A stretch of DNA of 56,244 nt from a virus. Location of the stretch: positions 1 to 56,244 of the IMG/VR virus record IMGVR_UViG_3300032291_002769. One strand, given 5' to 3'. Each line of letters opens with the position of its first letter. Positions within the stretch are counted from its first letter, which is position 1. Positions 16,220-24,277 of the stretch are shown here, piece by piece. The translations under genes and the position numbers were made by a program. The notes beneath the pieces are model-generated. The model worked only from the letters and a program-made list of their open reading frames with translations. It was not told the origin of the DNA and did no database searches.

Positions 16220-16403
16220 TTTCTTTTAATTTTAAATTATTCCAATCTTCTTTTTTCATTGCCACTCTAACACCATCGATACTTACAAAAACTTCATCTG
16301 TAAAAACCATTGGGTCTTCCATTTTTGTGGGGTCTATTTTTATCTTATTGTAATAGACACTTTCATTTGCAAACCTAACTAAAACTTCAACTTTCTCTAT
16401 CAT
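16212..16403 (-). CDS. small beta-rich protein, 63 residues
   Basis: A 63-residue protein with strands VEVLVRFANESVYY and VFVSIDGVRVAMKK. It overlaps the ATPase start by 8 bases. An open frame from upstream (16387-16545) ends inside its first codons. Function unknown. Confidence 0.55.
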   Translation of the reverse strand: MIEKVEVLVRFANESVYYNKIKIDPTKMEDPMVFTDEVFVSIDGVRVAMKKEDWNNLKLKENE

Positions 16404-16545
16404 AACTTTTGTGAATATGTTCGAGAATTTGTTGTTCCAATTCTTCTCTACAGATTTCTACAGCTGCTTTAGCTTCTTCCAAATATTCTTCACTACATTT
16501 TTCTTCCGTTACATCTTCTTCGTGTGGTTCACGAGTGAGCAGGTA
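16387..16545 (-). other. open frame without a start: possible frameshifted C-terminus of the WCT protein
   Basis: A 53-codon open stretch in the +1 frame relative to the end of the gene at 16529-17500. It reads as a natural acidic helical protein (REPHEEDVTEEKCSEEYLEE ... REELEQQILEHIHKSYDRES) and ends by overlapping the next gene start by 17 bases, as neighbouring genes do. It has no ATG. It overlaps the last codons of the WCT gene, so a +1 shift (mutation, sequence error or programmed) would fuse the two. Confidence 0.45.
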
Positions 16546-17500
16546 TTAATCTTGCTGTGTTTCTTCTTAAACGACGAAGTGCTGGTGCTTCTATATATCC
16601 TGGTAATTCATCCGATACCTTCATTTCTTCTCCACAAAGATTATCTTCCGGTAATGATCCATTGTATTTTCTCATTTCATTTTTTTCCTCTTCAGAAAAT
16701 AACCTATAATTTGGAATTGTTGTTGGTGATTTTAAATCACATTCCATTAAAATGATTTGAAGGATATTCATTGGAAGACCGGTCTGTATTGTATCAATTT
16801 GTTTATCTTCCTGGTTATATGTTTTAAACACATATTGTTCGTGATCATCCATTATTTCATATGGTTGTGGGAAACTTCTATAAAAAGCAAACTTTTTATT
16901 TTCTTTTTTATCGATAAGATAAATTAAGATTCCTCTTGAATGATTGTAGAAATAACCGGGATCATTAATCATTGCTGTACACCATTTTGTTTGATACCCA
17001 TATGAACAAGATGACGCATAGGTTAATGGTTTAAAAATCATATAATTATCGTCTTCAAAAATCTTGTGAATTTCTTTTTTTGATTTTTTAAACAACTCAC
17101 GATTCTTGGCTTCAAATAATTGTGTTTCCAACATATCCCAGGAATCGTATTTACTGATGTCTTTTTCATCAATTACACCTTTTTCCATTAGTTCTGTAAA
17201 CTCAACAAATCTTTCCATACTATTCCAAGTAAATATGGAATCACAAAAAACCATTCTTGATAACATATTTTCAAAAGAATTATTTGGTACAACTCTTTCT
17301 AATGGGGGTTGGTTTGTTTCTTGTATTCTAAATGTTCTATTTTCATCTTGTTCTTTTTGCCACGATTCAATTCTTTTATTGAGCATCTTAACCAAAAACT
17401 GTGAATATTTTTTGGTTTTACTAGTATCAAATCTTTCCAACATATTGGCAAGATTTAAATTTAAAATTTCATTTTCTTTTTTTAATTTCTTAATCCCCAT
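16529..17500 (-). CDS. WCT-motif protein, paralogue 1
   Basis: Read from the ATG at 17500 (323 residues); a TTG six codons earlier is the only longer option. Residues 145-215 hold a domain shared with two other proteins in this window: EDDNYMIFKPLTYASS, TKWCTAM (172-178), then a Tyr-rich stretch and LIYLIDKKENKKFAF. Residues 30-45 (YSQFLVKMLNKR) and DISKY also match paralogue 2. The function of this domain is unknown to me; the invariant Trp-Cys-Thr suggests an active site or metal/ligand site. The C-terminus may continue in another frame (16387-16545). Confidence 0.7.
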   Translation of the reverse strand: MGIKKLKKENEILNLNLANMLERFDTSKTKKYSQFLVKMLNKRIESWQKEQDENRTFRIQETNQPPLERVVPNNSFENMLSRMVFCDSIFTWNSMERFVEFTELMEKGVIDEKDISKYDSWDMLETQLFEAKNRELFKKSKKEIHKIFEDDNYMIFKPLTYASSCSYGYQTKWCTAMINDPGYFYNHSRGILIYLIDKKENKKFAFYRSFPQPYEIMDDHEQYVFKTYNQEDKQIDTIQTGLPMNILQIILMECDLKSPTTIPNYRLFSEEEKNEMRKYNGSLPEDNLCGEEMKVSDELPGYIEAPALRRLRRNTARLIPAHS

Positions 17501-17527
17501 TTTATTTATTTTATACAATTTGTAATC

Positions 17528-17767
17528 TTACCTTAAAACAAATGCGTGAACTATTATTACAATTGTCTCTTTTATACCATCTGATGTTACAGCTCTATCT
17601 TCTTTTACAATAATATCCATAAATCCAAGATCTTCTTTTAATCTATTAGCTTGGATTTCAACTTCTTTTTTTGCGTCTTCTTCATTTTTGAAGAATCCAA
17701 AATACGAATCACAATTTCCGGTTTTATCACAAACTCCAAAAATCACTTCTCTTACTGGTTTTATCAT
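17528..17767 (-). CDS. hypothetical protein, 79 residues
   Basis: A small alpha/beta protein (REVIFGVCDKTGNCDSYFGF; EEDAKKEVEIQANRL; IVIIVHAFVLR) of about the size of a ferredoxin-like fold. It overlaps the next upstream gene by 4 bases. Not recognised. Confidence 0.55.
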   Translation of the reverse strand: MIKPVREVIFGVCDKTGNCDSYFGFFKNEEDAKKEVEIQANRLKEDLGFMDIIVKEDRAVTSDGIKETIVIIVHAFVLR

Positions 17768-18030
17768 AATCTATTTGCTAGTTGTTTTATTAATAATTCT
17801 TCTTCATTTGTTAATCGGTGATAAGAGTTCCAAATTTTACTTAAATTATCTCTCAATTCTTTTTCTCCGTTTGACTCTTCATCACCTCTAACAATTTTTC
17901 TTATTTCAGTGTTTGGGTGTGTATCTAATATTCCATCTTCGTATAACCATTCGGCCATATTATTTTTATCACTTCTACCCATTTGGTCATAAACCTCATC
18001 CAAATAAACATCTATTCTAACGTAACTCAT
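17764..18030 (-). CDS. hypothetical protein, 88 residues
   Basis: An alpha-helical acidic protein (VDVYLDEVYDQMGRSDKNN-like start; REIRKIVRG; RLTNEEELLIKQLANRL). It heads a unit driven by the promoter at 18044-18074, with a 13-base leader. Small helical phage proteins of this length often bind DNA or host factors, but nothing here proves it. Confidence 0.55.
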   Translation of the reverse strand: MSYVRIDVYLDEVYDQMGRSDKNNMAEWLYEDGILDTHPNTEIRKIVRGDEESNGEKELRDNLSKIWNSYHRLTNEEELLIKQLANRL

Positions 18031-18043
18031 TTTTTTCTTTTTA

Positions 18044-18074
18044 CAAAGTTAATAAAAAAAAGTGACTCCATCAA
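18044..18074 (-). promoter_or_regulatory. Bacteroidota-type promoter
   Basis: Minus strand: TTG (18074-18072), 20-base spacer, TAACTTTG (18051-18044), ATG 13 bases later. The -33 element overlaps the stop codon and hairpin of the RNA ligase gene. Confidence 0.8.
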
Positions 18075-18084
18075 TGGGAGTCAC
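18058..18084 (-). terminator. terminator overlapping the RNA ligase stop codon
   Basis: Minus-strand stem GTGACTCC / GGAGTCAC (18084-18077 with 18069-18062), loop of 7, then seven T. The left arm encodes the last residues of the ligase and the stop codon lies in the loop. Confidence 0.8.
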
Positions 18085-19204
18085 CAACATTATTTTTTTC
18101 ACTGAATATACTGTAGTCCGGATTTATCACTTTGCTCACCTTTCCTCGGTTACCTGATACCGATTTAACAACAACACCTTCGTGTGGTACTTTGGTACCT
18201 TCTATGAAATTATCAAACACAAATTTATCCTGTTCTTCTTTAGACCAATTGCCCTGGTATAATAACTCAACTTGTGGTAACTGGAGACAATTAAAATGTA
18301 CTGTCTCATTTATGTATGGTTGGTATTCTCCATCAACTTGGACATCAAATCCAGCAAATTTTATGTCGGTTAATCCGTAGTCATAATTTTTTTGTATACC
18401 AGCACCGTATATCTCACCGTATATAACAACACCTTCACTCAAGTCAAATGGTTCGTAAGTATCTTTTACGTGATCCCACAATTTTTGACGTATGTCGTAT
18501 TTTATAGCCACTTCTTCCCATACGTTGGTGTCATAAAAACCTTGTGAATCAGATCCTTTTTCGACATTATGACTACCCAAAACATATTCAAATGCAACCC
18601 ATTGATTTCCGAAAAACATTTTAACACGGTCCCATAAAGAAAGTTTTTTCTTTCTTACTATTCCGTATCTGGCATTTGTTCCGTGTAACTTACGAGTTAT
18701 AACAACCTCATCTTCTTCACTGAACATATCGGGTACATTCTTCTGGTTAGGAAACTTGTAGTAAACTTTGAAGTTAGGGTTTTGGTGGTATTTTATTTTA
18801 CGACCACCAACACTTAACTGAACGGTTTTAACTGGGGGTTCAAACTTAGTTATCCCAAGTATAGTCATCATATCATCACCTTCATTTACGTTATTCTCCA
18901 AAGATTTTGGTGCCAAGTATTTGAATGGTATTAATAAACACTCGGAATAAACACCACGAAGTTTAACAGTACGTACTCTTTGTCCTTTGCGAAGGTAGTT
19001 AGTTACTTCCATTAAGTCAGATAGTGCTTGTGGTATTACCGCGTCAGTAGTCGCAACAACAACCTTATCTCCAACCTGGTATTCACCTTTTTTAGTTATG
19101 GCATTCCACCCACCAACAGTAACTAACTCTATGTTATCAGCATTTGGTATTTCAGACACGGATCCTATTTTTCCTACGTATGCAACACTATTTAAATTTT
19201 CCAT
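18071..19204 (-). CDS. RNA ligase, DRB0094 (Rnl5-like) family
   Basis: A 377-residue nucleotidyltransferase. Residues 1-115 form the N-terminal OB-like domain typical of the DRB0094 family (VGDKVVVATTDAVIP, RKGQRVRTVKLRGVYSE). The ligase core has motif I KLHGTNAR with the adenylated lysine at residue 172, motif III-like FEYVLGS, motif IIIa/IV VVIYGEIYGAGIQ and EGVVVKS, and a final lysine-containing motif V near VSKVINPDY. These enzymes seal 3'-OH/5'-phosphate RNA nicks. In phages RNA ligase usually repairs host or phage tRNA cut by anticodon nucleases. It sits near a cREC protein, a P-loop kinase and phosphatases. Confidence 0.88.
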   Translation of the reverse strand: MENLNSVAYVGKIGSVSEIPNADNIELVTVGGWNAITKKGEYQVGDKVVVATTDAVIPQALSDLMEVTNYLRKGQRVRTVKLRGVYSECLLIPFKYLAPKSLENNVNEGDDMMTILGITKFEPPVKTVQLSVGGRKIKYHQNPNFKVYYKFPNQKNVPDMFSEEDEVVITRKLHGTNARYGIVRKKKLSLWDRVKMFFGNQWVAFEYVLGSHNVEKGSDSQGFYDTNVWEEVAIKYDIRQKLWDHVKDTYEPFDLSEGVVIYGEIYGAGIQKNYDYGLTDIKFAGFDVQVDGEYQPYINETVHFNCLQLPQVELLYQGNWSKEEQDKFVFDNFIEGTKVPHEGVVVKSVSGNRGKVSKVINPDYSIFSEKNNVGDSH

Positions 19205-19206
19205 TT

Positions 19207-19467
19207 TTATATATTTTCAAATTCTTCTTTTACTGAATCTATTTCTTCTTTCAACCTTTCAAGTTCTTTGGATAACATTTCTTTAATAGCTCCTTTGTTA
19301 TAAAGACTAACCTCATCTTTTCTTGGAAAAGACCCTCCTATTGAGTAACCAATTGTTACACCTAAAGAACAAGATTTTAACGCAGATTCCAATTTATACT
19401 TCTGTCTTTCCAACCTATCAAGATCTTCTTTAACTTTTTTCGCTTGTTCAAATTTTTCTAATTCCAT
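19207..19467 (-). CDS. coiled-coil protein upstream of the RNA ligase
   Basis: An 86-residue helical hairpin: two charged coiled-coil arms (FEQAKKVKEDLDRLERQKYK and MLSKELERLKEEIDSVKEEF) flanking a Gly/Ser-rich middle. It ends 3 bases before the ligase ATG, so it is in the same unit and could be a ligase partner. Its promoter leaves only 4 bases before the ATG. Confidence 0.6.
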   Translation of the reverse strand: MELEKFEQAKKVKEDLDRLERQKYKLESALKSCSLGVTIGYSIGGSFPRKDEVSLYNKGAIKEMLSKELERLKEEIDSVKEEFENI

Positions 19468-19471
19468 AATA

Positions 19472-19502
19472 CAAAGGTATAAATTGTTTTTTAATTATTC
19501 AA
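19472..19502 (-). promoter_or_regulatory. Bacteroidota-type promoter, RNA ligase unit
   Basis: Minus strand: TTG (19502-19500), 20-base spacer, TACCTTTG (19479-19472), ATG after 4 bases: a leaderless arrangement. The -33 TTG lies in the upstream gene's last codons. Confidence 0.85.
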
Positions 19503-20013
19503 CGTCGTCTTCAAGATATTTCTTCATAGATCTTGGTTCAACAAAATCCCACTTCTTACTTTCAAATTCTTCAATCCATTCTTTCAAATCTTCTCTTGTC
19601 CATATTGGTCCAAAAGAAGGTCTGTATTGGAATGGTACATTATCTTTATTTTCCCACTCATCAAGTCGTTGTGTTACATCATCAATAAAGTTTTTAGTTT
19701 TAGTGTGTTTAATCCACTCTCTGTAATCATCCTCGGATTTAATAAACATAACATCACCATAATTATAAAACTCCATTTCAGGAAATTCTAAATTTGGGTT
19801 GTTAGTATAAACATCAACAATACCATTGTCTCCATTATATGAATCACAAAGTTCTCTTAAAGAATATAAACTACTTGGTCTTTCTTCCCAGACACTACCG
19901 AACTGACGGACAGAACAGATATATAAATAACCATCTTCATAAGAATTTATTTTATATTCAATTTTATTTCGTAATAAAATAAGTTCGTCCATTGTTAGTT
20001 TATCTAAGTTCAT
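19495..20013 (-). CDS. hypothetical protein, 172 residues
   Basis: An acidic, Trp/Tyr-rich protein (VRQFGSVWEERPSSLYSLREL, YRPSFGPIWTREDLKEWIEE). The N-terminal helix (TMDELILLRNKIEYKI) is followed by a mixed domain. It overlaps the FlbD-like gene's stop by 4 bases. No known family that I can name. Confidence 0.6.
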   Translation of the reverse strand: MNLDKLTMDELILLRNKIEYKINSYEDGYLYICSVRQFGSVWEERPSSLYSLRELCDSYNGDNGIVDVYTNNPNLEFPEMEFYNYGDVMFIKSEDDYREWIKHTKTKNFIDDVTQRLDEWENKDNVPFQYRPSFGPIWTREDLKEWIEEFESKKWDFVEPRSMKKYLEDDVE

Positions 20014-20258
20014 ATTATTTGTGAGCTATTTGTGTTTCTAATTAATCTAATTTTTTCAATTATTTCTTCAGGTGTTTCTTTAACTTTGAAGCCTCCGTTA
20101 TTATGTGTTGTTACACCAATCACAGTATGTTTTTTTGATATTGGTTCTCCTTGATGCCACATTTGGCTTTCCTTTACTTCGTAAAAATGTCCAATTTCAT
20201 TAATATTAACGTAAATGAAACCATCGTCTTTATGGGATGTTAATTTAATTAATTTCAT
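20010..20258 (-). CDS. FlbD-like small protein
   Basis: An 82-residue protein beginning MKLIKLTSHKDDGFIYVNI and ending in VKETPEEIIEKIRLIRN, the layout of the small FlbD-like beta-barrel family that is common in phages. The start is fixed by the promoter 4 bases upstream of the ATG at 20258; a longer open frame running to 20525 is antisense-free but lies inside the cREC gene in another frame and is a shadow. Function in phages is unknown. Confidence 0.65.
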   Translation of the reverse strand: MKLIKLTSHKDDGFIYVNINEIGHFYEVKESQMWHQGEPISKKHTVIGVTTHNNGGFKVKETPEEIIEKIRLIRNTNSSQII

Positions 20259-20259
20259 A

Positions 20260-20682
20260 TTACAAAGATAAATGTTTTTTTGTGTTTTCCAAAAATGACT
20301 CAATGTTTTTCTTACCAACAGGATTTGCCGAATGGACCAAATATTCCGGTAGTGGTTGGTTCTCATCCGCACAGTATTCAACAAGGAATTTTGCACAGTC
20401 AAGCCCGGTTTTTTCTTTAATATTGTCGTAATCCAAAATTCCGTTGGTTGCAACATTTCTAAAATATTCATCCATTGCAGTATCACCAAGATCATGATCA
20501 AATGAGACAAACTTAGGAGTACCATTCACTTCTAAGTATTGTACGAACTCATCATAATTTCTTACAACATCCCAATCATTCTCCCAATAAAACTTATTAT
20601 GTTTATCCGGGACCAATCCAATTGCGTCCTTTGGTGAACGCACATCATCTAAAAAAAGTTTACAATTCTTCATATAATCCAT
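20260..20682 (-). CDS. cyclic-phosphate-processing receiver-domain protein (cREC)
   Basis: A 140-residue receiver-like domain: LFLDDVRSP (residues 9-17, paired aspartates), WDVVRNYDEFVQYLE, FVSFDHDLGD (about 58-67), the KTGLDCAKFLVEYC helix, and VHSANPVGKKNI near the C-terminus. This pattern marks the cREC family, described from comparative genomics as associated with RNA-repair systems and suggested to process cyclic phosphates on RNA ends. The conserved DHD and HSANP residues are present. Two in-frame ATGs (codons 1 and 4) are possible. It lies about 1 kb upstream of the RNA ligase. Confidence 0.8.
   Translation of the reverse strand: MDYMKNCKLFLDDVRSPKDAIGLVPDKHNKFYWENDWDVVRNYDEFVQYLEVNGTPKFVSFDHDLGDTAMDEYFRNVATNGILDYDNIKEKTGLDCAKFLVEYCADENQPLPEYLVHSANPVGKKNIESFLENTKKHLSL
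20263..20292 (-). promoter_or_regulatory. Bacteroidota-type promoter, FlbD-like gene
   Basis: Minus strand: TTG (20292-20290), 19-base spacer, TTATCTTTG box ending at 20263, ATG after 4 bases. It lies inside the 3' end of the cREC gene. Confidence 0.8.
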
Positions 20683-21202
20683 TTTCTTCGTCGTCTTTCA
20701 TCATTTGTGTTAATCTGGCTTCTCTCGAATACCTTCGTATAAGTTTGAAGATTTCCTCAATATCTGTAAATTCAGATACCGGACTATCGTTTCTACCAGG
20801 AAGAAATATTAAAGTGAATCCGTGGTTTGCTTGAAATCTTTCTGTAACTCTAATTCCACAGATCTCATCAATATAAACCCAAGGGAAGTTTCCTGATAGT
20901 TTTACATCAATACCAATTTTTTTCAATCTCTCAACAAACCTTGTGATTTTATCACCGGTTATTTTTGTACTACTTTCAGTTTCCACGTAAGTTCCAAATT
21001 TAGTTTCTTTTGTTTTCATACTAGAATTTTTCCATTCTTTCCAAACATCAAAGTCTTTAAGTTTTTCTAAAAACTCATCATCCATTTTTTTTGCTTGTTC
21101 AAATAATTCATCAAACCTATCCCAATTTAAGTTAAGAAATGTTGTATCACCATCTTTTTCAAATTGTTCTTTTAACCATTTTAACGTCTGTTTTACTTCC
21201 AT
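20660..21202 (-). CDS. hypothetical protein, 180 residues
   Basis: The N-terminal 75 residues are helical and charged (WLKEQFEKDGDTTFLNLNW, EQAKKMDDEFLEKLKDFDVW). The C-terminal part is alpha/beta (VKLSGNFPWVYIDEICGIRV, GFTLIFLPGRND). It overlaps the cREC start by 23 bases and its own start overlaps the small Cys-rich gene by 44 bases. No family recognised. Confidence 0.6.
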   Translation of the reverse strand: MEVKQTLKWLKEQFEKDGDTTFLNLNWDRFDELFEQAKKMDDEFLEKLKDFDVWKEWKNSSMKTKETKFGTYVETESSTKITGDKITRFVERLKKIGIDVKLSGNFPWVYIDEICGIRVTERFQANHGFTLIFLPGRNDSPVSEFTDIEEIFKLIRRYSREARLTQMMKDDEENGLYEEL

Positions 21203-21359
21203 AACATTCTAATTTTTTATCTTTAACATTCCACAAATCTTTTTTTCCTTCTGTCATATGACAATTGTGTTTCTTACCGGTTCTGTCGGCAAAATCAACA
21301 ATCATATCGTTGTGACGATTACGAATAAAGTGGGGGCATTCTTTACAGGGTTTTTTCAC
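21159..21359 (-). CDS. small Cys-rich protein with GTG start
   Basis: A 66-residue protein with CKECPHF (residues 5-11), HNCHMTEG and a later Cys, suggesting one zinc site. The start is a GTG at 21359, chosen because a strong promoter leaves just 4 bases before it, the same spacing as at the ATG-starting genes. Basic at the C-terminus. It overlaps the next gene by 44 bases. Function unknown. Confidence 0.6.
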   Translation of the reverse strand: MKKPCKECPHFIRNRHNDMIVDFADRTGKKHNCHMTEGKKDLWNVKDKKLECYGSKTDVKMVKRTI

Positions 21360-21363
21360 CTTA

Positions 21364-21394
21364 CAAAGGTAGGAAACTAATTTGAATTAAACAA
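21364..21394 (-). promoter_or_regulatory. Bacteroidota-type promoter with GTG start 4 bases away
   Basis: Minus strand: TTG (21394-21392), 20-base spacer, TACCTTTG (21371-21364), then GTG. It supports the GTG as true start of a leaderless mRNA. Confidence 0.85.
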
Positions 21395-21395
21395 A

Positions 21396-22628
21396 TTATT
21401 TTTTGTATTTGTAGGAAGTTTCTATTGGTCTTTTACCATATCTTTTTTCCATAAGTTTTTGGTGTAGGTCCCAATTTAATATAGATTCATTTGTTTGTTC
21501 TTTTTCATCTGGGATTAATGAATAAACTTTTGATATTCTTTTAATTAGTTTTGTTGCAACATAATTAAATCTTTCACATTCATCTTTAAAAAAATCCATC
21601 TCTCTATCAGCATATTTTGTAACGTGATTTTTATATTTTTTAAGAACTTTTGATTTATCTTCTGTTGGTTCTTTTCCACCAAAAAGTTGTGATAAAGGAC
21701 CCATTTTTGAAAAGATCTGTTCTTCGTGTGACAATACCATATTTTCAAAAAACCCAACTTTAAGACCTGATAAATTAATATAAACTAACTCTAAAACTAT
21801 TTTTATATTTTCTTCAGGTGAGTTTTCTTTTGGTTTTTCTCCGGCATGTTCAAGTAATGCAAATACTTTGTCCATTTGATCGTATAAACCTTGAATCAAG
21901 TATTCAAATGAAAAGTTTTGTATTCTTTTTAATTCTTTGATAACATCGTCTTTCATCAAAAATTCATAAAACTTTTCTTTTGTTATTCCATTTTGTATCA
22001 TTCTTGATGCAATCTCTGTCGGTCTAACAACATTTTCTTCGTTCTGAATAAAATAACTATACCTCATAAATTCATTTATAACTGGTATTCCAAAATTTAA
22101 CTTTCCGGATGCGTATGTCTGATAATCAGCGGTATTGCCGGCCAAACCTTTTGACTTTTTAGTTCTTCTAAATCTGTGCATTAATTCGTGGGCCATTATA
22201 GAAGTATTATGTATTTTTTGTTCTATAAAAACCATATACAAATCAATTGGTTCCCAACCTTCAGGAACTACGAACTGGATGTGTAAATCTATGGTTGATG
22301 TTTCCTTATTTAATTGCATCATTATGCCTTCATCAAAATCAAATTCATTTCCAACACCCATTGCTGCGATTATAGGTTCAGAACCATCATAATCTTCTAA
22401 TTCATCAACTCTAACAATAAAATTTAAATTTGTAAAATTTACATCAGAAACAGTTAAATCAATTTTAATATCCTCAAACAAATATTCTTCTTTGTCGGTT
22501 GAGTTTATTTCCTTTAATTTATCTTTAACAATATTGTATAATACTCTGGCTTCGTTTAGAATATTTTCTGGAACACCTGCAGCTTCTTTGATTAAATTAT
22601 ATTGAGATTCTGTTATAATGATTTTCAT
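21396..22628 (-). CDS. HExxH metallopeptidase-like protein with N-terminal ESQY tag
   Basis: A 410-residue protein. It begins MKIIITESQY, matching the first ten residues of the sigma factor at 24944 in nine of ten positions, followed by ENILNEA. In the middle, MAHELMHRF places an HExxH zinc-protease motif (H147, E148, H151) on a helix; a third ligand could be among later Glu/His residues. The C-terminal 200 residues are helical. It is probably a zinc peptidase acting in or after infection; the tag suggests packaging into the virion. A TATTTATT motif lies 3 bases before the ATG. I do not recognise a named peptidase family. Confidence 0.7.
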   Translation of the reverse strand: MKIIITESQYNLIKEAAGVPENILNEARVLYNIVKDKLKEINSTDKEEYLFEDIKIDLTVSDVNFTNLNFIVRVDELEDYDGSEPIIAAMGVGNEFDFDEGIMMQLNKETSTIDLHIQFVVPEGWEPIDLYMVFIEQKIHNTSIMAHELMHRFRRTKKSKGLAGNTADYQTYASGKLNFGIPVINEFMRYSYFIQNEENVVRPTEIASRMIQNGITKEKFYEFLMKDDVIKELKRIQNFSFEYLIQGLYDQMDKVFALLEHAGEKPKENSPEENIKIVLELVYINLSGLKVGFFENMVLSHEEQIFSKMGPLSQLFGGKEPTEDKSKVLKKYKNHVTKYADREMDFFKDECERFNYVATKLIKRISKVYSLIPDEKEQTNESILNWDLHQKLMEKRYGKRPIETSYKYKK

Positions 22629-22631
22629 AAT

Positions 22632-22639
22632 AATAAATA
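22632..22639 (-). promoter_or_regulatory. TATTTATT motif before the metallopeptidase gene
   Basis: Minus strand TATATTTATTATTATG: the motif ends 3 bases before the start codon. It belongs to the second promoter class suggested for virion genes. Confidence 0.4.
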
Positions 22640-22654
22640 TAATGGAGTTGTGAT

Positions 22655-23308
22655 TTAACCCACAACTCCAATTAAATCATCCAAATGGTGATCTCCAGAC
22701 ATATCGGACCCAACTGGTCTTTTATCCATAATTTTGATTATTTCATCAACACTATATGGATCCAGTCCGTTTCCATCAACACCAACATCCATTTTTTTAC
22801 CATTACCGAATTTAGCTTCTCTTCCAAGATGTACGTGTCCGTGTAAATGGATAACACCTTTATTTAGACCATGCCAGCTCTGTAATGGATAATGACATAA
22901 AACAAAGTTTCTATCATTTATTTTAACTTCAAGGTAGTGTTGAACACTTAAAAATCGTCCTTGAATAAAATCTCTATTTTTTTCTATACTTGTATCATGA
23001 TTTCCTAATATAAGGTGAATGTTTTTACACACCAGTCTATCAAGGAATAATCCGATATTATCAAATCCCCCAAATGAAACATCACCTAACATTATTAGTG
23101 TGTCGTCTTGTCCTACCATATTGTTAATACCGTCAATAAGTCTTTCGTTCATTTGTTCAATAGTTTCAAAATCCCTAACCGAATCAACTGGTATTTGTCC
23201 ATCCTGGGTTCTCCAGTTTGTCACACCACGAACAATATTTTTATGACCGTAGTGTGTGTCTGAAGTTATATATACTTTTCCTGTTGTTAATATTTTTTTA
23301 AAGTTCAT
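22655..23308 (-). CDS. calcineurin-like metallophosphoesterase
   Basis: A 217-residue protein with all five metallophosphatase blocks: SDTHYGHKN (residues 16-24), MLGDVSFGG, ILGNHD, CHYPL and HLHGHVH. These ligate two metal ions. Family members remove phosphates from nucleic-acid ends, cyclic nucleotides or proteins. Close to the P-loop kinase and cREC genes, a 2',3'-cyclic phosphate or RNA 3'-end phosphatase role is attractive, but general phosphodiesterase activity is equally possible. It lies 12 bases downstream of a WCT-motif gene. Confidence 0.88.
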   Translation of the reverse strand: MNFKKILTTGKVYITSDTHYGHKNIVRGVTNWRTQDGQIPVDSVRDFETIEQMNERLIDGINNMVGQDDTLIMLGDVSFGGFDNIGLFLDRLVCKNIHLILGNHDTSIEKNRDFIQGRFLSVQHYLEVKINDRNFVLCHYPLQSWHGLNKGVIHLHGHVHLGREAKFGNGKKMDVGVDGNGLDPYSVDEIIKIMDKRPVGSDMSGDHHLDDLIGVVG

Positions 23309-23320
23309 AATTTTTATTTT

Positions 23321-24277
23321 TTAAGGTAAAACATCACCGGTATAATTAACACTTATCCTTGGATAATCACTGATTCTTCTTGTTACTTCATATTCACCTT
23401 GGTTTGGTAAATCATCGATTGGTCCTACTACTGGTTTCATATACTGTTCAGATGTCCAATTACTATTATAACGATTAAGATCCATTAAACTTCTTATTCT
23501 GTCAAGTATAGTTGGACCGTCTTCCGCTCCAATATTACCTTGGTGAATATTAATTATATCTGAAATAGAAACTGGTTTATTTCTGGTTTCACCATAAATC
23601 AAATCAATTGTTCTTTCATTTTTTTGTAATTCTTTTCTAATTTTTAAAAAGATTTCATCCGGAATAAAATCCACAAACATTGGACTAACTTCACTATCGT
23701 CCGCGGTCCAAGCTTGGAATTTATCATCGCCATAATCTCTTGAGAAAGCGATTTTAGTATCAGTTTTTTTATTAATACAATAAACTAACCTATGTGTTTT
23801 TAAATATCTATCCCAATATCTTTCTTGTGTTGTACACCATTTTGTGTTTGATCCATAAACTCTTGAAGCATCAAAACTTAAAGGTGTTAATACTAACCAG
23901 GTATCATCTTCGTGTATTTTCAAAATTTGTTTTTCAACTTCTTTTTGTTTTTCAATATCTTCGGCAATCTTAACTTGTTCATTTAACTCTTTAAAATTTT
24001 TATATTTACTAATATCTTTTACTTTTATTCTATTAGCTCTTGAGTGTCTTTCAAATTCATTTAAAACTTCAATTTCATTTGACCCAAACAAAAATACTCC
24101 CAGATAACCTTTAAGTTCATCCAAATTTGGGCTGTAATATTGGTTATCCCTTTTAAAGTTTTTAATTAAAAACTCGGTATACTTGTAAGTACCGGTTGGG
24201 TCCAATGATGTTATTATATCAATTAATGATACATTTAAATCCGGATGTTGTTCTTTAAGTTTATCTAATCTACTCAT
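23321..24277 (-). CDS. WCT-motif protein, paralogue 2
   Basis: A 318-residue protein whose core matches paralogue 1: DISKYKNF, then IHEDDTWLVLTPLSFDASRV, SNTKWCTTQERYWDRYL (143-159) and VYCINKKTDTKIAFSRDYGDD. The upstream segment YTEFLIKNFKR also aligns with YSQFLVKMLNKR. The C-terminal 90 residues are not shared. Its start overlaps the P-loop kinase stop by 4 bases and a metallophosphatase follows, placing the WCT family among nucleic-acid-end processing genes. Function unknown. Confidence 0.7.
   Translation of the reverse strand: MSRLDKLKEQHPDLNVSLIDIITSLDPTGTYKYTEFLIKNFKRDNQYYSPNLDELKGYLGVFLFGSNEIEVLNEFERHSRANRIKVKDISKYKNFKELNEQVKIAEDIEKQKEVEKQILKIHEDDTWLVLTPLSFDASRVYGSNTKWCTTQERYWDRYLKTHRLVYCINKKTDTKIAFSRDYGDDKFQAWTADDSEVSPMFVDFIPDEIFLKIRKELQKNERTIDLIYGETRNKPVSISDIINIHQGNIGAEDGPTILDRIRSLMDLNRYNSNWTSEQYMKPVVGPIDDLPNQGEYEVTRRISDYPRISVNYTGDVLP

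Noticed and set aside
20259-20525. Long N-terminal extension of the FlbD-like gene
   Set aside because: The extension runs through the cREC gene in another frame; the promoter 4 bases before the ATG at 20258 fixes the shorter start.
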